From Tetrahymena thermophila SB210 (Eukaryota; Ciliophora; Oligohymenophorea; Hymenostomatida; Tetrahymenidae): 64,000 bases of DNA. The DNA is taken from the NCBI RefSeq assembly GCF_000189635.1, contig NW_002476422.1, positions 310,001-374,000 on the forward strand, read 5' to 3'. Position 1 is the first letter of the stretch. Each line of letters starts with the position of its first letter. The position numbers and the translations under genes are program-made. Shown in pieces: positions 12,077 through 23,577 of this stretch. Below the pieces are notes generated by a model that was given only the letters and a program-made list of their open reading frames with translations, was not told the DNA's origin and did not search any database.

Positions 12077-14534
12077 TAAAGAAAATTTTGGTGTAAAAGA
12101 ATCAAATCAAACTGCAGACTAATTAGTTAAATACGCCAACCTCTAGAATTTATTTCTCAATTTTAAGTACTTTGCTAAAAATTGAAATCTAAATAATTAA
12201 TTATTTAATTTGTTTTATTTGCTAAGATGCAACAAACTATGTTTGACTGGAGTATCAAATCTAGCAATATGCTTAGGAAAATGTATAAACCTTTAGCATT
12301 TATACCTTTAATTTGAGTAATGATTAAATAAAAAATGTTCATTAGATAATTAATTAAATTTGATTATATTTAAATTAGTTAGAATAATATTGATGAAAAC
12401 GGAGCTTTTAATTTAGGAAAAGAGATAGGAAAATGCTTCAAATTAAAATCTTTGTCTATTAAAATATGGTTTTAATTTCTCTTTTTTAGGATCCATAAGG
12501 ATTAATTAATTATTAAATTATTTCATTTTTAAAAATTAATCAAAATATATTAAAATCTTTAAAAAAGTTAGAATTTAATTAAAGATAATGGTTTATCCAG
12601 TTTAAGCTTGGGGCTAACTAAGTGTCTATCTATAACAACTCTCAGCTTATATTTTTCGTAAAAATTAGTCTTAATTAATTAAAACAGAAAAATAAATTAT
12701 GTTTAAATTAAAATAATTTATAAGATAAAATCAAATTTAAAGTAATGGAGTATCTGGTTTAGCTGATGCTTTGCAATAAATAACTAATCTTTAAAATTTA
12801 ACACTTGTTCTAGATGGAAAGTAATCTTACTTAAATACTTATTTAATCAACAAAATATGTTAAAAAGTTTTTTTAATTTAAGCAAAATTTTAGTTAATAT
12901 TTATGAATTCATAAATTAAATTTAAAATTCATTTTAATTTTTAAAAGAGGAAATACGATTAATGATGAAAACATTTTTAATTTAGGTTAAAAATTAGGAA
13001 ATTGCAAAAATCTTTAAATTTTAGATCTGGATTTGAGGTAAAAAAAGTTTAAATTCATATTTATATAATATAAATTTTCAATAATTAAGGTCACTTTATT
13101 ATTTTGTCAATTTTCAGTCTAAAGACTTAAAATTAATATTTTCAATAGAAAATTTTTTTAAAAATTTTAATACAAAATATCCACTAAAATACTAGTTAAT
13201 TTATTAGTACTTAGCTATATTTCATGCGCTCTTAACTCAAAGCACATGCTAAAAAGAATTTGATTTTATTTATTCAGTTTAGTTATAATTATATTTTGTT
13301 TTTATTAATTTTTTTTATAATAAGAAATAATGAAATATTTGAAAAAGGAGCTTTTGGATTAGGAGTTGGTTTGGCAAATAATATTAATCTTATATCTTTA
13401 AAACTTTCTCTTTTGTATAGAATAATTAAAATTTCATTAATTAAAATAATTATTTTACTGAAATTAGAACTCTAAATAAAATAAATGACAAGATAATTAA
13501 AGAATTTAGTAAAGGATTTGTTAATATTAATTAGTAGCTGTTAGTTTTTAGTTTGAATTTAAAGTACTCTTTAATTAAATTTTTAAATATTATTCAAATT
13601 TATTTTAATTTTTGAATATAAAATTAACAATTTAGCAACAATCAGATTAGAGAATTGGGAACACCATGCTTTGGGAAAGCAATAGGAAATTATATGAATT
13701 TACAAGAGTTATAATTAAAATTTGAGTAAGTAATATTTCTATTATAATTAACCATAATTTATAATAATTTATTTTAGATAAAATTAAATTAATGAATCTG
13801 GAGCTTTTGAAATCGCTAATGGTATCAGCTAGTGCCTCGATTTGGCAACAATAGAACTTATTTTATCGTAAAAAAAGAAAAATTTAAGTTTATAATTAAT
13901 AGTTTTAATTTGTAATTAATCTGATGATTTTTAAATAGTTCTAATGATTTAAATGATAAAGCTATGTCATAAATAGGGTTTACACTAAGTAAATTAAAAA
14001 AACTGAGAAATCTAACTCTGATTCTCAAGTAAATTTATATTTTGAATTACTTTCCAAAATTAACTCATCATACATTTATTATACAAAAAGAATTAATTTT
14101 TGATTAAACTTTTTAATTTTAATTAGTTGTAATTGCATAAATGATGAAGGCTTAATTGATTTGAGTAAAAGCTTAAATTAGTGCTCAGTTATTTAAAATT
14201 TAAAAATTGATTTATTGTAATTTTTTTAATTATATCAAATATAAAATAAAACTTTTTAAAATTTTTAATTTTACTTGAGTTTCCACTAAAATAAAAAAAA
14301 TAATTTAAGCTCAAATAATATTGGTGATATGGGTATAGCTATTTTAGGACATTAGCTACAGTAATGCAATCAATTAAGAAAATTAGAAATAGATTTTTTG
14401 TAAATTTTTTATGATTTAAAATATTTCTAATAAACTTTATAAATAGGGCAAATAAAATAAAGTTAGTCAGATAAAAATTAATTTAAAAGATTTTTAAATT
14501 AAAAAGATTAATAAGATCAAAGATATCAATTTGA
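12077..14534 (+). CDS. LRR gene 1: one 30-residue leucine-rich repeat per exon
   Basis: Fourteen exons were read: 12077-12166, 12227-12316, 12379-12468, 12568-12657, 12725-12820, 12948-13037, 13325-13414, 13468-13563, 13636-13725, 13778-13867, 13939-14028, 14127-14216, 14310-14399 and 14447-14534 (TGA 14532-14534). Eleven are exactly 90 nt, two are 96 nt, and all junctions are phase 2, so exons can be added or lost without frame damage. Each exon encodes one repeat of the form N-x-I-x-x-x-G-A-x-x-L-x-x-x-I/L-x-x-C-x-x-L-x-x-L-x-L (e.g. NNIDENGAFNLGKEIGKC). This is the ribonuclease-inhibitor-like LRR type, which forms protein-binding solenoids. Introns are 47-127 nt except one of 287 nt. The 5' end is unresolved: an ATG at 11847 followed by MQQTQVFYDL is a candidate, and the first exon may extend upstream. 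Partner and role are unknown. The terminal exon is basic and resembles that of LRR gene 2. Confidence 0.8.
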
Positions 14535-15129
14535 TTATATCATTAAAATTTAGTCTACTTTTATTCAAATATTTTTGTATTTTAAAAATAATAAAATATT
14601 TTTTGTTTTGTGCAAAACTATACAGTTATTATATTGTAAAAATTAACATTTAAAACTATCATATAATAAATAAAAGCAAATAAATATGTAATAATTTGTA
14701 TAATTTCTTGAAAATATAATTTTATTGAAATAATTTAAATACAAATATTAAAAAGATTAATATTTAATCATGTTAATTGATAACTTTTTTGTGTTTATTT
14801 TGTTTTAAAAACATAGCTATCTAGCTAGCTAAAAAAATGTTTCTATAAAAATTGTAATTCTTTTGAAAATAAATTATTTAACTTATAAATATTTTTTTTT
14901 TTATCAATTAACAAAATATAAAACTGATTTTTTTAACAATATTTCTTGTTTGCATTTAAGTTTGAAAAAAAATGAAAAGAATTATTTTATTTCAACAAAA
15001 AAAATTAATTTAATTGAATTTGTTTAATTTAAATAAAGTATTTTTAAAAATCATTAAAAAAATTACTTTGAAAGATCCTACATATTAAATACAATATATA
15101 AATACATTTTAATAATTGAGGACTTGTTA
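14535..15129. other. Convergent intergenic gap
   Basis: About 600 bases lie between the stop of LRR gene 1 and the stop of the first GST, which converge. It is AT-rich with long A and T runs, and no gene or repeat was seen. Confidence 0.5.
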
Positions 15130-15846
15130 TCAGTAATAATATTTATCTTTCATGGAATCAAAAATGAATGTTTTGTTTTCTTTAGTTTGAATGTATTCCT
15201 TGATTTGAGGAATATTCTCAATTCTTTTCAGGTACTCAGTAAAAATTTAGATTTTAGGATAAAATAATTAGAAATTTCTTAAAACTTCGTAAAAGTAAAG
15301 ATCTACGTATGTAAGATTACCTAATAGATATTCTTGATTTCCAAGTTATTTCTTAATTTTCTATTATTATGATAAAATTTAAAATAATTTTTCTATGATT
15401 GAATAAAAACAAAAATAAAAATTTTTTACTTCAAACGTAATATTAAATTGTTCATTGAAAATCTTTTCTTTCTCTTCTTTGAATGAGGGGATTCTCGCTT
15501 AAGCTTCAAGTTTATCTAATAATTCCTTTAAAATCTCCTAAAGTTGTAGATAAGTAATTTCATTCTAATTATAAGAACCATCAACATTCTATCCAATAAG
15601 ATCAAATCTCTTGAACTTCTTAATAATATAGATAGGAATAACTTTAGATTCTGTCACAACTACATCTCCATCTATAACATAGGGTAAATTAGGGAAGTTT
15701 GTATTGAGATTTTTCTTATCTGTACCAAACCACTCCTCTCCATTCTCATGATAAAGTTTATCCTAATATTCCACTTACAAATATTCAAGCAGCAAGCGGA
15801 TAGATTATCCGTAACCTCTTAAGTTCCAATATCCAAGTATTATCAT
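15130..15846 (-). CDS. Mu-type glutathione S-transferase, copy 1
   Basis: The protein has 215 residues in two exons (minus strand: 15846-15430 and 15360-15130), with a 69-nt phase-0 intron (GTAAAA...ATAATAG). The N-terminus reads MIILGYWNLRGYGQSIRLLL, the start pattern of mu-class enzymes, with the catalytic tyrosine at residue 6. NLPYVIDGD supplies the cis-proline of the thioredoxin fold, and the ES in VVTESKVIPIY binds the glutathione gamma-glutamyl group. The C-terminal half is the all-helical domain, with LLGNLTYVDLYFYEVL at the usual place. Length matches the family (about 218). The enzyme conjugates glutathione to electrophiles in the cytosol. It lies downstream of TEX264-like copy 1 on the same strand, 1.7 kb away. 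Intron position and exon lengths (417 + 231 nt) are identical in all three GSTs of the window. Confidence 0.95.
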
Positions 15847-17561
15847 TTAGTTTTTTATTACTATTATAAATGTTTTTTTAAATTATTCTTTTTAAATTAT
15901 TAAACTTTTCCCTTAATTTAAAGACAAATTTCAGAAAACTATCTGTTAAAATATATCAGAAGAATTAATTTAATACAAAATATAATAAGAATTCCTTCAG
16001 ATTTATTTCTGATAAATTATTAAAAATAAAAGTTTTGATTTGAAATCCTGTATTTTTTATGATAAAATACTAATATCAGTTATTTCTTAGAAAAAGAAAA
16101 GAACAATATAATATTTTTAAGTAAAATAATATTTAAAGCACAATTCAAAAATTTATTCTTTTTTTTAAAATTATATTTTAAGATTTTATGATTAAATATT
16201 TTTTTTAAACAACTTTAAGAAAATCAAACTTAAATTATTTTTGAAATTAATTTAGCTTCTAAATTAATAAATGTTCTTTGTTTTATTTTATTGAATTTTA
16301 TTCAAAAAGCTAATTTCTATAATCTTTCTTAGAACAATTCTTACATCAAATAATAAATTTTAGAAATTGTCATCGAATAAATATCTATTTACAGTTTTAA
16401 ATTAGTGGTAAATTATTAATTTTAAGTTGGTTTTCATAGTAATTCTTACTTACTTACAAATTCTGAGAATTACATTCTTCTCCTTTAATTTTAGATATAG
16501 TCACTAATTTTTGATTGTTTAATTTAAAAAAATTTACCATAATTCCTCGATCGATTTGCATTCAATATTAAATACTGTAGTGAGCAAGTAAATAATTTCA
16601 ATAAAAATGTTTATTTCTAGTGCATATATAATTGGTAAAATTTATTAGAAGAAATACATTATTTATTTATGAATATGTATTTAATTTTAACTTTAGTTTT
16701 ATAAAAATTAAGATTTACTTTTTGTTAAAAAAATAGAATATAATCATTTATACTATGCGTTTAATAAAGAATATTAAAACCTAAATAAAAATAATTAGAT
16801 TTTGGAATACAAAAACAATAATTTAATCTCTAAATATTATATTTAAATACTGAATGTGTACTTGATAATAGTTAAAAAAACAGGCAATTTAAAGTTATTT
16901 ATAAAGATAATAAATTGATTTTTCATTTATTTTAGTTAAACTCTATTAAATTTATTTTAATTTCCTAGTAAATGTTGAAAAAGTAAATAAATAAATAAAT
17001 AAACTTAGTATAACCTCCCAGATTAGATAAATAAATACCTTATTAATTAAATATTTTCGCTTACATCTAAATTTCAATCAAATTAGTTTATTTTTAATAA
17101 TCAAACTTTTCATAATCTAAAGTTGAAGAAAATTCGAAGATAAAAAACAAATAAATAAATAGTGAATAAAAGAAAATAACTTAAAATGGGAGTAGGATTG
17201 ATGGATATTCAAATCTTGTAAATTTCAAATATTTTCTTGAATAATAAATAAAATTAATTGAAACTTTTCATAAAATACGTGATTAATCTTTAAATTTTTG
17301 AGTTTTTGAGTGATAAATTAATTTTTATGTGAAAGCAAATATCATAAATAATGAAGATTAAATAAAAAAATTTAGGTAGAAATAAAATGGCTAAAAATAA
17401 GTAAAAATTTAATAAAATGTCTTCAAATAATTTAAAATAGTTAAAAGTAAGCAAAAATATTTTTGAAATTTAAAAGGTTTTAATGGTACATGATAATATT
17501 AAGTTTAATTAATATTGATGCTATCAAGCAAGAACAAACATTTTAATAAAATTTTATAGAA
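15847..17561. other. Intergenic region between GST 1 and TEX264-like 1
   Basis: 1.7 kb of AT-rich DNA, longer than the equivalent gap in the other two modules (about 1.0-1.2 kb). No gene, tRNA or recognisable repeat was found. Promoter elements of the minus-strand GST must lie at its left end but cannot be picked out by eye. Confidence 0.5.
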
Positions 17562-18161
17562 TCAAAATAAGAAGTAACTCTCAGAATTTTCTCCTAATGG
17601 GATATCAAAATTAATTTTCTTGCTTTATTCCTAAAATAAATATGTCTCAACCAAGCAAAACGATGATAAATTTTTCTCCAAAGCATATCCAGTGATTTTA
17701 GGATATATTTTTTCTTTTACTATTTTAAATGAGAATGAAGATTTGTAGGAGAAACTAGTGGAGTAGCTTTGTACTTCAGGAAGCTAAACAAATTTATAGT
17801 TTGGGTTATTATCTAAAAAAATCTTTATCTTATCTTTTTCTCTATTTCCTACTGAAAATCCAAGAGCAACTCGAGCTTGATTTGGATCATCAAGTAGTTT
17901 AGGGTTATCATAGTAAATACCAATAAACTGTACATTAGTAAAATATTTATGGGCATCTTTCTCAAGCTTCATCCATTCAGTACCTATTGTTTGATAACTG
18001 CCAATTCTATTGAAGTAGATGAAATCACATGGACCATACTTCTATTCTTTAATATCGACATTAGAAAAAGCTCCATGATACCAATAGAATCCAGATATTA
18101 ACCCAGCAATTCCTGCACCTATTGCGCAAGCTAATTTAAGTTTATTATTCAAAATATTCAT
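17562..18161 (-). CDS. TEX264/GyrI-like membrane-anchored protein, copy 1
   Basis: The single exon encodes 199 residues, with ATG at 18161 and TGA at 17562-17564. A hydrophobic helix at residues 8-27 (LKLACAIGAGIAGLISGFYW) is followed by a globular domain. Key strings are KYGPCDFIYFNRIGSYQTIG and VQFIGIYYDNPKLLDDPNQA, followed by RVALGFSVG. The order Y-x-GPY/C, G-x-Y, then IYYDNP and a short R-x-A-x-G stretch matches the GyrI-like domain of TEX264, which in animals sits on the ER behind one N-terminal helix and acts as an ER-phagy receptor. This protein lacks the long disordered cytosolic tail with the ATG8-binding motif and ends with SYFLF, so receptor function is not implied. An endomembrane protein with a GyrI fold is the supported call; the ligand is unknown. 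Confidence 0.8.
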
Positions 18162-19562
18162 TTAGTAGTTATTTTCTATAATCTTTAATTCTTCTCTTTT
18201 AATATTAGCAAGTTTATTAATAATTTATTATCAGATTATTGAAAATTATTTATGACTTTTAAAGATAAAAAAGATAAAATAGAGTCCCAATCTAATTTGA
18301 AAAACAAATTCAGAAGAATTTTATAATACTTTGTATCTTAGCTGATAAATTCTAAGTTACACGAAATTGATCAATATTTAGCAATTAAAATAGTAAAAAA
18401 AGGTATTCATAAAAATTTTACTAATATACAAAAATCACCGCCATAAATTACAAAATTTAAAAAACAAAAATAGAAATTAATTTTGGTTTTAAATATAATT
18501 TATACATTTAAATAATATTTTGTGGTAGTTATTAAAAAAAGTTAGTATTTAAAATACTCTTCTTCAATCAATAAATAACTTGATACGATTCTCAGTATAA
18601 AAATTGCATAAAATAATAAAAATTATTAAATGATTTGAATTTTCCAAATCATATTTGCTTAGCTGAAATAGCAAAACAATTAATTGATTTTTGAATAATT
18701 ATTTTCTAAATAATTTATTTAAAATACAAAATTTACAAACAAATTATAAAAAAAATTAGTTTCGAAACTTAATTTGTGAATGTAATTGTTATTAAAAATT
18801 GTGATTATTGAATATTAATTAATTAAAACAGATTTTTTAAATATTAAAACAAGTAAATAACAAACACCAACTAATAAATCCTATTAATTAATGCTTTCAT
18901 GCTTTCTATTATAAAATAAATTTATCATCATCACTCTTAAATAATAAATTTATTTAGAAAAATACTAACAATTAACATTATTAACAACAAAAAGTCAAAT
19001 TACTTAAACTAAAAAAGGGCACTTTATTGAAATCGTTTTTTATATATTGATAAATAAACTTTTATTTAATTAATAGCATTTTTTCAATTATTAATAGAGC
19101 ATATTTATAATTACTCTTTCTCAAAATATTAAAATATTTTATTGAGTTTTATTTTAGAAGATTTTTAGAATAATATTTTTGTATTTTGCCTGAATATCTT
19201 AATTAATGAATCCTTAAAATGTTATTTAGTTAGAATAAATAAATTAATTTCATTTATAATTGTTATAAATTTAACATCAAACATTATATTATTATGAATA
19301 TTCATTAAATAAAAGTAAATCATTCAGTTTTATAATCTTCTAAGATTCTTTATTAAATATAGAGACACTTAAAAAATAAATTTATGAAATTATTGGTAAC
19401 AAAAACTTATCTCAAAATTTATTATTTCATGAAATAATCCATTTATTTTTTAATCTTTGAGAATTTTATTTTAAATTTTGATTTTATTCAATTTTAATAT
19501 TATAAAATACTACCAATATAAATAAATAAATATTATGAATTTATTGCAGGTTTTAGTCTTAT
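18162..19562. other. Intergenic region between modules
   Basis: 1.4 kb of AT-rich spacer between the start of TEX264-like copy 1 and the stop of GST copy 2. No gene or structured repeat was seen. Confidence 0.5.
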
Positions 19563-20267
19563 TCAATAATAAAAATAGCTTTTCATTCTATCAAGAATAA
19601 AGATTTTGTTTTCTTTTGTTTCAAGATAGTTTTTTATTTGAGGAATATTTTCTATTCTATCAATATAGTCGGTAAAGATTGAAAGTTTTGGATAAAAGAA
19701 TTAGAAAAATTTCAAAACTTCATAAAAATAGAAATCTATAAATGAAAGATTTCCAAGCAGGTATTTGTTCTCTCCAAGTTGTTTCTTTATTTTCTATGTT
19801 TATAATAATAATTAAATATTTAGTAAATTAAAAAAATTGTATTCAAATACCTCAAAAGTAATGTTGAATTTTTCATTGAAAATTTAATCTTTTTCTTCTT
19901 TGAAAGATGGTACTTTTGCTGAATTCAATAACGAATCTCTGAGTTCTTTCAAAATTTCTAAGATTTAAAGGAATGTAATTTCATTCAAATTAAAAGACCC
20001 ATCAGGATTTTAGCCAATAAGCTCATAATTTTTGAATTTCTTGGCCAAGTAAATAGGAATAACTTTTGATTCTGTTACAACAATATCTCCATCAATTATA
20101 TAAGGTAAGTTAGGGAAATTAGTTTTAAGTTATTATTTATCAACATTTAACCATTCTTCTCCATCTTAGTTATAAAGTTTTTCCTTATAATCTACTTACA
20201 AATATTCTAGAAGGAGACGAATAGGTTAAGCGTAGCCTCTTAGATTCCAGTAACCAAGGATTATCAT
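19563..20267 (-). CDS. Mu-type glutathione S-transferase, copy 2
   Basis: 215 residues are encoded in exons 20267-19851 and 19793-19563, separated by a 57-nt phase-0 intron (GTATTT...ACATAG). Exon lengths of 417 and 231 nt are identical to copies 1 and 3. The catalytic Tyr6 lies in LGYWNLRGYAQPIRLLLEY, with NLPYIIDGD and TESKVIPIYLAKKF for glutathione binding, and LLGNLSFIDFYFYEVL in the helical domain. It is closer to copy 3 than to copy 1: it shares YAQPIRLL and TDYIDRIENIPQIKNYLETK with copy 3. It lies 1.2 kb downstream of TEX264-like copy 2 on the same strand. Confidence 0.95.
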
Positions 20268-20559
20268 GCTATTTAAATTATTTTGATTGTTTTTTATTAA
20301 TATTTATTATATATTTTAATAAATAATTATTATTCATTTTTAAAGCGAATAACAGAAATATAGAAGAATGATTTCTGATAAATTAAAATATCTATTCGAG
20401 AGAATAAATAATTATTTTGTATTTTCCTCTAAATTATCAAAAAATTGCGCTTAATTTTTATTTATTCAAAATCTTAAGCTTAATATTTCTTAGAAAAAAA
20501 AAGAAGATTACAAAAGTAGTTTCTAGAAAATTTAAATAAAATAAAAAAGATATTTTAAT

Positions 20560-21030
20560 TGAAAATCTATTTTAAAAAATATTTTAGTATCTTAAGCATT
20601 TTTTCTTAAAGCAAATTTTATTATATAAATGGTTCTTCTTTAAGATAAAGTAAGATTAAAATAAAATTTTATATCTCCCTAAACTACTCTATAGTTTCTA
20701 TTTACTCAAGATAAACCTAAAAGAAAATAGGCTTTACAATTTTTAAATTGTTAAATTCATACTAATTAGAAAGAAAAGACTAAAAAGGCCTTCAAATATT
20801 TTCATTTTTAAATATCAAAGTTTAAAAATATTTAAGATATTCAAAACAAATTTTATTATAAATATTGTAATATTTTAAGATAAAATAATTTTAAAAGAAA
20901 ATTTTTTATCTCCTAAACAACTCTATAATTTCTATTTCTTTTTCAATCAAAGAAAATCGTCTTTATATATGTATTAAATTGTTAAATTCATACTAATTAG
21001 AAAGTAAAGACTATAAACACCTTTAACATT
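20560..21030. repeat. Two diverged tandem repeats, about 237-bp period
   Basis: Between GST 2 and TEX264-like 2, the block around 20612-20795 recurs at about 20848-21028. Shared strings include CAAATTTTATTAT, then a C-richer stretch (ATCTCC...AAAC-ACTCTATA), then TTGTTAAATTCATACTAATT followed by AGAAAG. No coding frame is shared. The rest of the 20268-21444 gap holds nothing else that was recognised. Confidence 0.6.
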
Positions 21031-21444
21031 TTTTGATAATATTTTCATATCTAAATATTAAAATTAAAAAATAAAAATTAAATTTTCTTTAATTTACAAA
21101 TATAGTTTATAATAAATATCTCAAATATATTCTACTTTTTATCTAAATTTATATTTATTGAAAAGGATTCAGATTATATTTTTCAATCCATTTATTTATT
21201 TTCAAAGTTAGTTTGAAAACTATTAAAAATAGATTTTTATAAATAATAAGACTTTAATGATAAAATTCAAAAAAAAAATAAGCAAAATAAATGTATTTAT
21301 AAAATATGTTTATACTAATCAATAGTTTATGAAAAATATAATAATGATCTATTCTATTCTATATATAATTATATAGAGTCTTTGATTGATTATATTTGTA
21401 TTAGTAGAAGTATTTATATATATATACCTTCTAACTATATTCAA

Positions 21445-22044
21445 TCAAAATAATAAGTAGCTTTATGAATTATTTCCAATGGGGATATCAAAATTTATTT
21501 TTTTATTTTAAACCTAAAATAAGTAAGACTCTATTAAACAATATGATTTAAGTTTTTTCTCAAATACAAAGTCTCTTACTTTGGGATATATTTTATCTTT
21601 TACTATTTTAAATGAAAAATAAGATTTGAAGGGGAAGCTCGTAGAATGACTTTGCACTTCAGGAAGCTCAGTAAATTTGTAATTTGGGTGACTATCTAAG
21701 AAAGCCTTAATCTTATCCTTTTCACAGTTTCCAACAGCAAAACCAAGAGCTGCTCTTGCTTGATTTGGATCTTTTAGCTGTTCAGGGTTATCGTAGTATA
21801 TGCCAATAAAATGTACAGTGCTAAACTATTTTTGAACTTCATTACTCATCTTTGACCATTCACTACCTAAAGTTTAATAGCTTCCTACTCTCTTATAGTA
21901 GACGAAATCATAAGGACCATACTTTGAATCTCTAAACTCTATATCAGAAAAAGCACCATGATACCAATAGATACCAGATACTATACCAGTGATCCCAGCT
22001 CCTATAGCGCAAGCCAATTTAAAGTTATTCTTCAAGATATTCAT
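21445..22044 (-). CDS. TEX264/GyrI-like membrane-anchored protein, copy 2
   Basis: The single exon encodes 199 residues, the same length as copies 1 and 3, with ATG at 22044 and TGA at 21445-21447. The N-terminal helix LKLACAIGA-type segment (here FKLACAIGAGITGIVSGIYW) is followed by SKYGPYDFVYYKRVGSYQTL and HFIGIYYDNPEQL, then ARAALGFAVG. The GPY and YYDNP motifs of the TEX264 GyrI-like domain are present. It ends QSYLLF. It is the upstream member of the second TEX264-like/GST module and is divergent from LRR gene 2, with a 1.5-kb region between them that must hold both promoters. Confidence 0.8.
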
Positions 22045-23577
22045 TTAATATTAATATAATTGATTGGTTTTTAATTTGTCTTGATTTTGTTTTTTTGTTT
22101 GTTTGTGTTTGTTTCTTACTTATTTAATATAATTTGAATTACAGATTATTTTGAGATTTTTAAATGAAAGAATCATAGTCAAGTCTAATTTAAGAGATAA
22201 ATCAATTAACAAAAAATTTGTAATATTTTATGTCTTGGCTGATAAAATCTGACCTATATAAGGTGAATGGATATTCACTAACACACAAAAAAAAAATATA
22301 TATGTGCTGAATTATATTTATTTTTCTAAGGTCAACTTAGTTTAAAAAAGATAAAACTTTGCTTGAATTATTTATTTCATTATTTTAAAAATAATTTTAT
22401 AATTTAAGATAAATATTTTTTATAGTAGAAAAACAAACAAATTCAAGCAAGCTTAAATATTTTAAATAATACTGAATTATAGAATAAATAAATTAATGCA
22501 ATTTTTGTAATATTTTCAATCATCTCTAATTAAATCTGATGATAATTAAAAATAGAATCAGTCTTTACAAAGACATAAATGTTTTTATCTATTTGATGTA
22601 TTCAAATTTTAATCGAATGAAAAATAAAATGTAAATTTTACCTACCAAAAAATAATTTTCTTTAATAAAAAAGTATCTGCAGCTTTGGTGTATATTAGGC
22701 TAATCTGGAGTAATTAAATAATATCTAGCATAAAAATTTAACATTAAATTGATAGAAGAATTTGAATACTAACTAATATAGAATACATATTATGATATAA
22801 ATTATTTGTCTGTAAATTTGCCAATGATTAACAAACAAGACTGCTATCTATCTAATTAATAGATTAAATTTTAAGGAAGTCTTAATTAAACACATCAGAA
22901 ATAATAAAAATAAATATAATAAGGATAAAAATAAAATATTTATATATGCACTAACACTAATTTTATAAATTTAAGAGCAAATGCTTCATTGATATCTACT
23001 CTATCATAAATTGACATGTTAAAAGCAATGTTTTAAATAGAAATATTAAGATTTAATAATGAATTTTATACTAATATTATTTTTTGTGATATCTCTAAAT
23101 TATTATATTTTGTTTGTTGCTTTTGACTTAATTAATTTATGAAAAAACATATAATTAATTAATTAATTAAATTTCCATAAACTGACTGCTATTAAATATT
23201 TTTGAAGAAAAATAAATGATAAGATACAAAAATTATTTTTAGAATAAAGAAGAAGTAAATATTTATTTTTTTATTAATATTGTTTAAATTCATTTTATTA
23301 AAAAACAATTTTTTTAACTCTTCATTTTAATCGCATTAGGCTCTCGATCTTGATCATAAGAAGTATATTTAATTATTAATATTAATTGTTTTTTACATTT
23401 CAAGTTATTTACAAAATGATTTTTCAATTAGAATTTCTCATCTATATATATATTCTCATTTATTTATTTATTTATTCTCAATTTTTATTTTAATTATTTA
23501 TTATTAATTTTTTTATATTTGATATTTATTCATCATTTTATTTATTTTTTCTTCACTATTAAAAAATACAATTCTAG
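22045..23577. other. Divergent 5' region of TEX264-like 2 and LRR gene 2
   Basis: No gene is firmly supported. A possible first exon of LRR gene 2 starts at an ATG near 23217 (MIRYKNYFQNKEE, then GTAAAT), and a degenerate LRR-like stretch (HQALDLD) sits near 23333-23350. Both are unproven. The rest is AT-rich. Confidence 0.35.

Noticed and set aside
13260-13475. 71-codon open frame across LRR gene 1
   Set aside because: It is the accidental read-through of one real 90-nt LRR exon (13325-13414) into its flanking introns.
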